In this document: one piece after another, positions 1 through 5,206 of the stretch
Position numbering within the stretch: the first letter of the stretch is position 1
Layout of the letters: each line of letters opens with the position of its first letter
From: an uncultured Saprospiraceae bacterium
GTDB lineage: Bacteria > Bacteroidota > Bacteroidia > Chitinophagales > Saprospiraceae
Assembly (NCBI GenBank): GCA_905479665.1
Contig: CAJQNM010000754.1
Coordinates: forward strand, 1-5,206
DNA: 5,206 bases
Direction of reading: 5' to 3'
The notes under the pieces: model-generated
What the model was told of the DNA's origin: nothing
Databases searched by the model: none
What the model saw: only the letters and a program-made list of their open reading frames with translations
Program-made: the position numbers and the translations under genes

Positions 1-165
1 TTGTTGCTTCTTAATCCAACTGAGTTTCGAAATAACCGCCAAACGCACATTATCATCCGTGACATGCTCAGGCACTGCCACCCGTACATGTCCATCTGGC
101 GGGTAAGCGGCAAGGTGCAGTTTCTTAATATCCTTCCTAACCACTTGAACAGAAATACCGCTCAC
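1..165 (-). CDS. M48 / YgjP-like (DUF45) metallopeptidase, N-terminal fragment
   Basis: Reading the minus strand from a GTG at 165 gives 55 codons with no stop up to the left edge, so the gene continues outside the window. The segment VVRKDIKKLHLAAYPPDGHV (residues 8-27), then VRVAVP and a stretch ending LAVISKLSWIKKQQ, is the characteristic N-terminus of YgjP-like zinc metallopeptidases (PF01863), in particular the version commonly encoded next to HsdR in type I restriction-modification loci. The HExxH zinc site would lie much further downstream and is not visible, so activity cannot be judged. The GTG is the only usual start codon between the conserved region and the in-frame stop at 223-225, and it has no clear Shine-Dalgarno. 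Homologues usually begin a few residues further upstream, so the true start may have been lost at the junction with the next gene. The family call is from memory of the motif; the start is uncertain. Confidence 0.75.
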   Translation of the reverse strand, partial: MSGISVQVVRKDIKKLHLAAYPPDGHVRVAVPEHVTDDNVRLAVISKLSWIKKQQ

Positions 166-171
166 AGTGAG
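161..171. repeat. 11-base perfect palindrome at a gene-fragment junction
   Basis: The bases CTCACAGTGAG form a perfect inverted repeat with 5-base arms around one central A. It sits exactly where the minus-strand metallopeptidase reading loses family resemblance and the plus-strand surface-protein reading gains it. Such a short palindrome can occur by chance. Its position at the apparent breakpoint is what makes it worth marking, since short inverted microhomology can mediate inversions, template switching or chimeric joining. Confidence 0.5.
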
Positions 172-691
172 AGCTGGCTTAGAAATAAAGGACGTGTCTT
201 CAGATCTACTAGAGCGCAGTGGTCATTTCAGTGTGATCAAGAAGGCAGATGGCAATGCAGTGTTAGGTTGGTATGCCGAGGAAGGTGTTCAGATTCCGTC
301 TGGTGCCGAAGTCTTGAAGGTAAAGGTGAGCGCTCGTCAGTCTGCCTCGGTGCGGACTTCATTATCGGTAGATTCGGAAAGAACAAAATTGGAATGGGAA
401 CCTGGTCAAGCAACGGAAAGTGAGATTGGAGCTGTACTCCTGCAAAATTCACCGAATCCTTTTTCACAGGAAACGGAAATTGGGTTTTACCTCGCAACAC
501 CTGGAGAAGCCACCGTTCGAATTTCTGACTTAAATGGACGCGTCCTTTATCAGCATGAAAATAACTATGCAGCTGGGCAGCACAGCCTTACGGTTCCAGC
601 CGATAAATTTTTCCATACTGGAGTGATGCTCTACAGCCTGGAGACAAAAGATGAGGTTAGAGTGAAGAAGATGGTTCGTGTTAGAAAATAA
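167..691 (+). CDS. Truncated T9SS surface protein: C-terminal domain and sorting signal only
   Basis: The 174 codons from a GTG at 167 hold two parts. Residues about 1-75 look like the end of a cohesin-like beta-sandwich (GLEIKDV, then AVLGWYAEEGVQIPSGAEVL), a module that often precedes sorting domains in large Bacteroidota adhesins. Residues about 89-172 are a type A type IX secretion sorting domain: LLQNSPNPFSQETEIGFYL, then ATVRISDLNGRVLY, a YAAGQH loop, a GVMLYSLET strand and the basic end KKMVRVRK. Such proteins normally start with a Sec signal peptide and run to many hundreds of residues. Here the frame is closed upstream by stops at 146-148 and 104-106, there is no signal peptide, and the GTG lacks a ribosome binding site. 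I therefore read it as a remnant or chimeric piece of a larger gene, not a working start. The domain identity is secure; the start is nominal, and the frame is open from 149. Confidence 0.8.
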   Translation: MRAGLEIKDVSSDLLERSGHFSVIKKADGNAVLGWYAEEGVQIPSGAEVLKVKVSARQSASVRTSLSVDSERTKLEWEPGQATESEIGAVLLQNSPNPFSQETEIGFYLATPGEATVRISDLNGRVLYQHENNYAAGQHSLTVPADKFFHTGVMLYSLETKDEVRVKKMVRVRK

Positions 692-720
692 TATTTAAGC
701 CAGCTCACAGGAGTAAACCG

Positions 721-726
721 AAGGGG
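721..726 (+). promoter_or_regulatory. Ribosome binding site supporting a TTG start
   Basis: AAGGGG lies six bases upstream of the TTG at 733, separated by a run of T. There is no in-frame ATG or GTG nearby, and the protein's conserved first strand begins right after this TTG. A second purine-rich site, AGGAG at 709-713, is too far away (19 bases) to serve it. Confidence 0.5.
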
Positions 727-732
727 ATTTTT

Positions 733-1251
733 TTGAAGAAAATCGGACTTTTATCGGATACACATAGTTTTCTGGATGAAACCATCAAGGAGCATTTTTC
801 TGTCTGCGACGAAATCTGGCATGCTGGTGATATTGGGAATCCGGAGGTGATCAATGAACTAGAGGCATTTAAACCTGTGAGAGCGGTGTACGGAAACATC
901 GACAGCTCAGCGCTTCGCAAATCCTATCCACTCAATCTTCGATTCGATTGCGAGGGCATGGATGTCTTTATAACTCACATAGGAGGATATCCGGAGCGGT
1001 ATACCAAGCGTGTGCGTGAGATCATGCAAAATGATCCTCCAGGGTTATACATCTGTGGTCACTCACATATTCTCAAAGTCATGTATGACAAGAAATATGG
1101 AGTCTTGCACATGAATCCAGGTGCTTGTGGCCATGAGGGCTTTCATCAGATTCGCACGGTGCTTAGGTTTGAGATCAATGGGGGCCGCGTCGAAAACGCT
1201 GAGGTGATAGAGCTGGGTAAGCGAGGGCAACGACGACTGGCCCAAGTGTAG
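733..1251 (+). CDS. YfcE/MJ0936-type metallophosphoesterase
   Basis: This 172-residue protein is a full-length small calcineurin-like phosphoesterase of the YfcE group (usually 155-180 residues), predicted to be cytoplasmic and to hydrolyse phosphodiesters with two metal ions. The metal-site motifs are all present in order: GLLSDTH (D9, H11), WHAGDIG (D33), YGNID (N55), THIGG (H82) and CGHSH (H110, H112). No core residue is missing. The natural substrate of this family is unsettled; members act on model phosphodiesters, so a specific role should not be assigned. The start is TTG, chosen because the first beta strand KKIGLLSDTH must begin there. The gene follows the truncated surface-protein fragment by 41 bases and precedes the DUF1080 gene by 24 bases in the same direction, so it may be the first gene of a three-gene operon. 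No terminator-like hairpin is seen on either side. Confidence 0.92.
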   Translation: MKKIGLLSDTHSFLDETIKEHFSVCDEIWHAGDIGNPEVINELEAFKPVRAVYGNIDSSALRKSYPLNLRFDCEGMDVFITHIGGYPERYTKRVREIMQNDPPGLYICGHSHILKVMYDKKYGVLHMNPGACGHEGFHQIRTVLRFEINGGRVENAEVIELGKRGQRRLAQV

Positions 1252-1267
1252 ATTTATTCATTAAATT

Positions 1268-1272
1268 AGGAG
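1268..1272 (+). promoter_or_regulatory. Ribosome binding site of the DUF1080 gene
   Basis: AGGAG lies three bases before the ATG at 1276 and six bases before a second ATG at 1279. The spacing favours the second ATG, so the protein may be one residue shorter. A third ATG at 1288 is also possible but is further than usual from the site. Confidence 0.5.
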
Positions 1273-1275
1273 CTT

Positions 1276-2130
1276 ATGATGAAATCAATGAAGAGGAGAT
1301 CTATGCTCACACCGTTGCTCTGCTTGCTACTTACAGCGGTGATAGGGCAGGAGGGTGTAGAGCTGGATTGGACTGAGATCCGCAAAACAGAGCCCTGGAA
1401 AGCATCTGAACGATGGGAACCAGTACCAGAGAAGGTGACACCTGGATTTCTACAGGCTCCTCCATCAGACGCCATCGTTTTATTTGATGGCAATAATCTG
1501 AGCACGTGGCAAAATCCACAGTATGATTATGGAGCACGAATGGACCAAGTGGAGGCCATCTTGCGAGAAAAAGTGGAGCGTCCGGTATATACTGAAGCCG
1601 ACTGGACAGTAAAAGACGGGTCAATGATTGTCAAACCTGGTGCCGGAGCCATCGAAACGAAGCAAGCCTTTGGAGATTGCCAGTTGCATATCGAGTGGCT
1701 GGCTCCATTCGATCTCGGCAAGGAAGATCAAGGCTACAGTAACAGTGGAGTCTTTTTGATGGGACTTTACGAGATACAAGTATTGAACTCCTATGAAAAT
1801 AAGACCTACGCGAACGGTCAGGCGGGATCACTTTATAAGCAACATTCACCATTGGTTAATGCTTCTCGACCTCCAGGTGAGTGGCAGGCATACGATATCA
1901 TTTTCAATGCACCGCGCTTTGCCGATGATGGTTCTCTCGAACGTCCCGCTACCATGACTGCCTTGCATAATGGTGTTCTGATTCAGAACAATGTCACTTT
2001 GGAAGGGCCTAATGTCTACATTGGGAAATCACACTATGTGCCACATCCGGAAAAATTACCCTTGCTCCTCCAAGATCATGGCGATCTGGTGCGATTTAGG
2101 AATATTTGGATTCGGGAACTGGGAGGGTAG
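1276..2130 (+). CDS. Secreted DUF1080 / 3-keto-disaccharide hydrolase domain protein
   Basis: The 284-residue product carries a Sec signal peptide: basic MKSMKRR, then a leucine-rich core at residues 11-23, with likely cleavage after AVIG (residue 24). C16 does not sit in a proper lipobox, so it is probably soluble in the periplasm or exported. The rest matches the concanavalin-like DUF1080 fold (PF06439): IVLFDGNNLSTW (68-78), WTVKDGSMIVKPG (110-122), a central SNSGVFLMGLYEIQVLNS (155-172) followed by AGSLYKQ, then GEWQAYDIIFNAPRF (201-215), LHNGVLIQNN (230-239) and the closing strands LLLQDHGDLVRFRNIWIREL (263-282). Members of this family occur in Bacteroidota and Planctomycetota carbohydrate-use loci, and some hydrolyse 3-keto-glycosides. 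The substrate here is unknown, and no glycoside 3-dehydrogenase is visible nearby. It lies 24 bases after the phosphoesterase and 3 bases before the exporter gene. Family assignment is firm; enzymatic role is inferred. Confidence 0.93.
   Translation: MMKSMKRRSMLTPLLCLLLTAVIGQEGVELDWTEIRKTEPWKASERWEPVPEKVTPGFLQAPPSDAIVLFDGNNLSTWQNPQYDYGARMDQVEAILREKVERPVYTEADWTVKDGSMIVKPGAGAIETKQAFGDCQLHIEWLAPFDLGKEDQGYSNSGVFLMGLYEIQVLNSYENKTYANGQAGSLYKQHSPLVNASRPPGEWQAYDIIFNAPRFADDGSLERPATMTALHNGVLIQNNVTLEGPNVYIGKSHYVPHPEKLPLLLQDHGDLVRFRNIWIRELGG
2121..2127 (+). promoter_or_regulatory. Ribosome binding site inside the end of the upstream gene
   Basis: GGGAGGG encodes the last glycines of the DUF1080 protein and lies six bases before the ATG at 2134. 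It fixes that start and suggests translational coupling between the two genes, since the upstream TAG is only three bases before the ATG. Confidence 0.6.
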
Positions 2131-2133
2131 CCG

Positions 2134-2751
2134 ATGCAATCGGCAATCTATTTTTTTACCGCTTTTGGCCTAAGTGCACTGGGTGCCTTGCCAGTGGGAC
2201 TGATCAATCTGTCCCTTGCCAATCGGACGATAGAACGGGGTCGGAAAGCTGGCTTAGCTGCGGCCACTGGCGCCATGTTGGTGGAATTTATCTATACATT
2301 CGTAGCTGTTTATTTTATTGATATTTTGGTGCGCAATGAAACGATAGGCCAGTCCATCAAGCTATTTTCGATGATCGTTTTATTGGTGTTTGCCATCTAC
2401 TACCTGACCAAAAAGAGTTCACCATCAAAGCAAGTAGAAGTCAAAAAAAGTGATGCACGAAATCTGTTTTATGGAATAGGCATTGCCGGCATAAACATGC
2501 TCATTATTCCGTATTGGATATTTATCGGTGCCTGGCTCAAGTCTAATGGATTTATTTTCGATGAAATCTCATCCATCTTGTTGATTGCTGCGGGATCCGC
2601 TCTGGGTGCAATGGCTGTTTTTTTAGTCTATGTTTGGCTCGGTATGCGGGTGTTGGGAAAGCTGGATCGCGTGGCTCATTACACCAACAAAGTAATTGGG
2701 GTATTATTCTTAATTCTAGCAGTGGTACAGTGCGTGCGAGTCTTCATTTAG
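2134..2751 (+). CDS. LysE/RhtB-family small-molecule exporter
   Basis: The 205-residue protein has six hydrophobic segments (about 4-26, 40-64, 74-92, 112-136, 145-170, 185-203), the size and layout of the LysE/RhtB superfamily of inner-membrane exporters. The first loop ALPVGLINLSLANRTIERGR, followed by KAGLAAATGAMLVEFIYT, fits the family's signature region, in which a proline near the end of helix 1 precedes a charged loop and a glycine-rich helix 2. A basic, lysine-rich loop (94-109) separates helices 3 and 4, as is usual. Classical members export lysine, homoserine, threonine or related amino acids, but substrates of Bacteroidota members are mostly unknown, so none is assigned. The gene begins 3 bases after the DUF1080 stop with a strong ribosome binding site, so the two are probably co-translated. 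Its stop lies inside the 3' end of the oppositely oriented SDR gene (8-base overlap). Confidence 0.85.
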   Translation: MQSAIYFFTAFGLSALGALPVGLINLSLANRTIERGRKAGLAAATGAMLVEFIYTFVAVYFIDILVRNETIGQSIKLFSMIVLLVFAIYYLTKKSSPSKQVEVKKSDARNLFYGIGIAGINMLIIPYWIFIGAWLKSNGFIFDEISSILLIAAGSALGAMAVFLVYVWLGMRVLGKLDRVAHYTNKVIGVLFLILAVVQCVRVFI

Positions 2752-3496
2752 GCATCTGCCCGATGCTCGTCCAGCCTCCATCAATAATCAGGGTTTGGCC
2801 ATTGATCATTTCATTTTCGGGACTTACCAAGAAGAGTGCCGCTCGTGCGATATCTTGTGGAAGACAAGGGCGTCCGGTAGGATAGACGGAACCCCATAGC
2901 TCGCGATAATTCGGTTGGTCGGCAAGGGTTCGCTCGGTCTCCACGGCCCCTGGAGCGATGCAATTGATCAAAATGCCATGAGGAGTTAGCTCAGTGACGA
3001 GTCCTCGGGTGAGCATCCGAAGGGCAGCCTTGGTCATGCCATATGCCACAAGATCGGCATGGGCCTGCACTCCAGTCACGGAAGACATGACCAGGACGCG
3101 TCCTTTTGATTTTTGCTTAATCATCTGTTCACTTGCCTTCTGGATAAGGAAGAACGTACCTTTTAGGTTTATGTCGGTGAGACGATCAAACTGGGCTTCT
3201 TGAAAATCAAGAAATGAACCGTAGGTGGTTATCCCTGCATTGGCGATGACCTGGGTGATAGGGCCCAAAGAGGCAGCATGCCTGACCATCGACTCGATGA
3301 ATGCCAGACTACTGCAGTCTCCCGGCATGGGTGTACAATGGCCTGCAGACTGGTTTATCTTCTCAGCGGCATCACGGCATAGCTCCTCATCGATATCATT
3401 GAGCAGTACATGACTTCCAGACGCGGCCAGTTGTGTGGCGATTTCAAATCCGATACCGCATCCAGCACCAGTTATTAGAGCTTGACTAGTCATCAC
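2744..3496 (-). CDS. Classical SDR-family NAD(P)-dependent oxidoreductase
   Basis: The 250-residue product is a complete classical short-chain dehydrogenase/reductase of usual length, predicted cytosolic. It shows the cofactor motif TGAGCGIG (9-16), the structural NAG (86-88), catalytic N110, S139, Y152 and K156 (YGMTK), and the APG turn (181-183) with the C-terminal INGQTLIIDGG. An aspartate at the end of the second strand (D34 in VLLNDID) favours NAD(H) over NADP(H). All catalytic residues are present, so it is probably active; the substrate (a sugar, polyol, hydroxyacid or acyl group) cannot be read from the sequence. GTG at 3496 is followed by ATG at 3493; the ATG is the likelier start, giving 249 residues. 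Neither has an obvious Shine-Dalgarno, as is common in Bacteroidota. It lies about 30 bases behind the DUF4249 gene on the same strand, so the two may be co-transcribed. Confidence 0.93.
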   Translation of the reverse strand: MMTSQALITGAGCGIGFEIATQLAASGSHVLLNDIDEELCRDAAEKINQSAGHCTPMPGDCSSLAFIESMVRHAASLGPITQVIANAGITTYGSFLDFQEAQFDRLTDINLKGTFFLIQKASEQMIKQKSKGRVLVMSSVTGVQAHADLVAYGMTKAALRMLTRGLVTELTPHGILINCIAPGAVETERTLADQPNYRELWGSVYPTGRPCLPQDIARAALFLVSPENEMINGQTLIIDGGWTSIGQMPK

Positions 3497-3524
3497 TAAA
3501 TGTACCGATTAACGAGTAGACCAT

Positions 3525-4436
3525 TCAAGGATTGATGTAAATGTGATTGAAGCTGCGCTCGGACGCATAAAAAAAGCCGTACACCACTTCTTCAGGCCTG
3601 GTGAGGTTGGTCATGTTACCCAATACAATGCCTGGTGCCGGTTCGAACTGATTGCCATTTCGATCTATCGTTTCAGACACTTGCTGCCAATAACGATAGG
3701 CAGTTTCAGTCAGTGCATACTGCTCCAGCTCAAAGCCATAACCCTGCGGAAACTCGTTGTTGAGTTGTTTCTCAAATATGCTGAAGTCTTTGAGTTGATC
3801 GGTCGATAGGTCATTGGTACTCATCAGGGCGACCCCCTTGATATTCCAACCAAAGGTCTCAGTCACGAAGGCAAAGAAGCGATAATGCCAGAGGAGGTAC
3901 CGAGTGGCTTCGCCATGCTCTCCAAGATCCACGTCGACCTTAAATCTGATTGATGGCTGCTGAACGATGCCGAGGATCGGTGAGATGATTTCACGAGTGA
4001 CCGTATCTACAGAAATGGCTGCGATCGAGGGGCTTTTCAGCATTCTCTCAGGCTGAGATCTGTAGATCGACCCATCCAAGTGCTCTACTTCAATTTGATA
4101 GGTACGACCAAAAGTCGGAATGAATGTCCGATTATCAACGCCCTGTCGGATGCCGAAGCTGGTTTGATTGTATTTGTCCAGAGGAATACGTCCCGCTTCT
4201 CCTTCGAGTAATGTAACGGCACTGATCAAGGGGGGCTTTGCTCCATCGGCAGTAAAGTCAAATAGACGGGTAATCGAGACCGAGGTGTGTGGAAAATCCT
4301 CATCCATCGAGACGATACCGTCGATCGCCAGTCGTACTTCGTGTCCTCTTGGAATCTCGACATCGTAACGATCTACGCAAGCATATGAGCCGACGATCGC
4401 AACCATTGCGGAGAGGAGATAGAGCCTTTGATGCAC
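3525..4436 (-). CDS. DUF4249 family lipoprotein
   Basis: The 303-residue protein starts with a short signal peptide (QRLYLLSAMVAIVGSYAC), with C20 as a plausible lipidation site although SYAC is a loose lipobox. It matches DUF4249: an early strand giving LAIDGIVSMDED, then FGRTYQIEVEHLDGSIYRS (109-127), RYLLWHYRFFAF (179-190), and the C-terminal DFSIFEKQLNN (217-227), AYRYWQQVSE (246-255) and APGIVLGNMTNLTRPEEVVY (267-286), ending in GFFYASERSF. DUF4249 proteins are envelope lipoproteins of Bacteroidota, often encoded beside TonB-dependent receptors and presumed to act in outer-membrane uptake; function is unproven. Here no receptor is next to it. The protein ends soon after the YGFFYASERSF strand, without the cysteine-rich tail seen in many relatives. 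The start is GTG at 4436; the only in-frame ATG lies inside the signal peptide, and the frame is closed upstream by a stop at 4461-4463. The family is likely; the start is moderately sure. Confidence 0.85.
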   Translation of the reverse strand: MHQRLYLLSAMVAIVGSYACVDRYDVEIPRGHEVRLAIDGIVSMDEDFPHTSVSITRLFDFTADGAKPPLISAVTLLEGEAGRIPLDKYNQTSFGIRQGVDNRTFIPTFGRTYQIEVEHLDGSIYRSQPERMLKSPSIAAISVDTVTREIISPILGIVQQPSIRFKVDVDLGEHGEATRYLLWHYRFFAFVTETFGWNIKGVALMSTNDLSTDQLKDFSIFEKQLNNEFPQGYGFELEQYALTETAYRYWQQVSETIDRNGNQFEPAPGIVLGNMTNLTRPEEVVYGFFYASERSFNHIYINP

Positions 4437-4675
4437 ATTTAGTAAACGATCGTAGATCTGCTAAAGTCCCCTTTGAGTTCGACATTGTTTTTTATGATCT
4501 TCGCGGTGTCAAGCTAGCGACCAACCAAATGCCCGTGTGGTGGAATTGGTGATCCATTCTCTTCGACCATCCGTTGGTATAGTTTCCAGTCTTCTCGCAG
4601 TCGATCATGGACATAAGATGATGCAAGTACTTGATCTTCTAGCCAAAATGTCTTAACTTCTAGAAAAGTAAGCAC
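4437..4675. other. Divergent intergenic region, no recognisable gene
   Basis: This 239-base stretch separates the DUF4249 gene (minus) from the slipin gene (plus) and should hold both promoters. I found no good match to the Bacteroidota promoter (TTTG and TAnnTTTG) on either strand. It contains the tRNA-Leu-like piece at 4531-4550. Short open frames exist on both strands across 4553-4675. The minus frame running from a GTG at 4675 to a TAG at 4514 has a natural-looking composition (SSYVHDRLREDWKLYQRMVE), but a plus frame ending at about 4656 looks just as plausible and neither is recognised, so no gene is called. Confidence 0.6.
4531..4550 (+). pseudogene. 5' fragment of a tRNA-Leu gene (truncated)
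   Basis: GCCCGTGTGGTGGAATTGGT reads as a tRNA-Leu 5' end: a 7-base acceptor strand GCCCGTG, then U8 and G9, then the D-arm start GTGGAATTGGT that is strongly conserved in bacterial tRNA-Leu. After this the sequence departs (GATCCATTC, where a tRNA would have about AGACACG). No CACGGGC that could close the acceptor stem appears within the next 100 bases, so no functional tRNA is encoded. It may be a broken tRNA, an edge left by recombination at a tRNA locus, or chance. The length of the match makes chance less likely. Confidence 0.4.
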
Positions 4676-5206
4676 ATGCAACTTTCTATTATTCTCGCCG
4701 CGATTGCAGTGGTATTCGCATTGGCTGGCATTCGAGTGGTTTTTGAGTACAAGCGAGCACTTAGATTTCGCTTTGGTAAATACATCGGAGTTCTTGAACC
4801 CGGTCTGCGGTGGATTATACCGGGGATCGAATCCACCCAATTCGTCGATATTCGAGTGATTACCACTAATATTTTATCTCAAGAGGTGATGACAGAGGAC
4901 AATGTTCCCTGCAGCATTGACGGGGTTCTATTTTATCGCATTGATGACCCGGAGCGTGCTGTGCTGGAAGTGGAAGATTACAATTTTGCCATTACTCAGC
5001 TCGCCCAAGCGGGGCTTCGCGACGTCTGCGGAAAAGTTGAGTTAGATACCATCCTATCTAAACGCGAAGAGATTGGGGACAGCATCCGCAAGATTGTTGA
5101 GCTCGAGACAGCTCAATGGGGAATTTTGATCATTGACGTAAAGATCAAGGATATCCAGTTGCCGGAAAATATGCGCCGCATGATGGCCAACCAAGCGGAG
5201 GCCGAA
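4676..5206 (+). CDS. Slipin/stomatin-like SPFH (band 7) membrane protein, C-terminally cut
   Basis: The 177 codons from ATG at 4676 run open to the right edge; full slipins are about 250-320 residues. Residues 3-24 form one N-terminal membrane helix (LSIILAAIAVVFALAGIRVV). The SPFH domain then begins with FEYKRALRFRFGKYIGVLEP (23-42) and GLRWIIPGIES, followed by VDIRVITTNILSQEVMTEDN (57-76), VLFYRIDDPERAVLEVEDY (84-102), ITQLAQAGLRDVCGKVELD (106-124) with ILSKREEI, and WGILIIDVKIKDIQLPENM (148-166) plus the start of the coiled coil (MMANQAEAE). This is the slipin order and spacing with nothing missing. Slipins oligomerise in the membrane, form lipid-domain scaffolds and are often paired with an NfeD partner. 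No NfeD gene is upstream; it could lie beyond the edge. The start is fixed by a stop only five codons upstream (4661-4663); the ribosome binding site is weak. Confidence 0.93.
   Translation, partial: MQLSIILAAIAVVFALAGIRVVFEYKRALRFRFGKYIGVLEPGLRWIIPGIESTQFVDIRVITTNILSQEVMTEDNVPCSIDGVLFYRIDDPERAVLEVEDYNFAITQLAQAGLRDVCGKVELDTILSKREEIGDSIRKIVELETAQWGILIIDVKIKDIQLPENMRRMMANQAEAE

Noticed and set aside
1..423. 140-codon plus-strand open frame from a TTG at the left edge
   Set aside because: It is the antisense of the metallopeptidase fragment and then a shifted frame of the surface-protein domain. Its product is rich in R, H, W and C without any family resemblance.
237..500. Minus-strand open frame of 87 codons
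   Set aside because: Lies entirely opposite the well-supported T9SS sorting-domain reading and has shadow-like composition.
1321..1323. C16 of the DUF1080 protein as a lipoprotein attachment site
   Set aside because: The residues before it (PLL) do not form a lipobox; a normal signal-peptidase I site after AVIG fits better.
1331..1852. Minus-strand open frames across the DUF1080 gene
   Set aside because: Antisense shadows; the plus-strand reading matches the DUF1080 family from end to end.
4507..4512. TTGACA on the minus strand as a -35 box for the DUF4249 gene
   Set aside because: No acceptable -10 lies at 16-18 bases, and Bacteroidota housekeeping promoters use a different consensus.
4289..4552. 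87-codon plus-strand open frame ending in MPVWWNW
   Set aside because: Its first half is antisense to the DUF4249 signal peptide and N-terminus and is arginine-rich. The end runs through the tRNA-like bases, and nothing is recognised in it.
4531..4620. A complete tRNA-Leu gene
   Set aside because: The match stops after 20 bases and no complementary CACGGGC or T-arm follows within tRNA length.
4514..4840. 108-codon minus-strand open frame taken from its furthest start
   Set aside because: The part above 4676 is antisense to the clear slipin start; only the portion below 4676 is worth considering, and it is treated as unresolved.

Overview
The window looks like chromosomal DNA of a member of the Bacteroidota. 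Three things point there: a type IX secretion (Por) C-terminal sorting domain with the NSPNPF motif, a DUF4249 surface lipoprotein (a family largely confined to this phylum), and a secreted DUF1080 (3-keto-disaccharide hydrolase) protein. The style of the sorting domain would suit Saprospiria or Cytophagia, but this is an impression only. Base composition is moderate and the genes are tightly packed.

Layout. (1) 1-165, minus: the first 55 codons of an M48/YgjP-type metallopeptidase of the sort often found beside type I restriction genes; it leaves the window on the left. (2) About 149/167-691, plus: only the C-terminal end of a type IX-secreted surface protein, with no signal peptide and no upstream continuation. 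The two fragments point away from each other and meet at an 11-base perfect palindrome (161-171), so a breakpoint lies here: a real rearrangement, an island edge, or a chimeric template or assembly. (3) 733-2751, plus: a probable three-gene operon of YfcE-like metallophosphoesterase (TTG start), secreted DUF1080 protein and LysE-type six-helix exporter, with gaps of 24 and 3 bases. (4) 4436-2744, minus: a DUF4249 lipoprotein followed after about 30 bases by a classical SDR dehydrogenase, whose 3' end overlaps the exporter's 3' end by 8 bases. (5) 4437-4675: a 239-base divergent intergenic stretch holding a 20-base match to the 5' end of a tRNA-Leu gene with no matching 3' half, plus short open frames I do not recognise. 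(6) 4676-5206, plus: the first 177 codons of a slipin/stomatin (SPFH/band 7) membrane protein, cut by the right edge.

How the genes may work together is mostly inference. The secreted DUF1080 protein and the exporter are translationally close, so they are probably co-expressed, but no shared pathway can be shown. The body of the window (733-5206) is ordinary Bacteroidota housekeeping and envelope gene content. I do not see a convincing undescribed system. The most informative signals are the breakpoint at the left end and the truncated tRNA-like piece near the right end.
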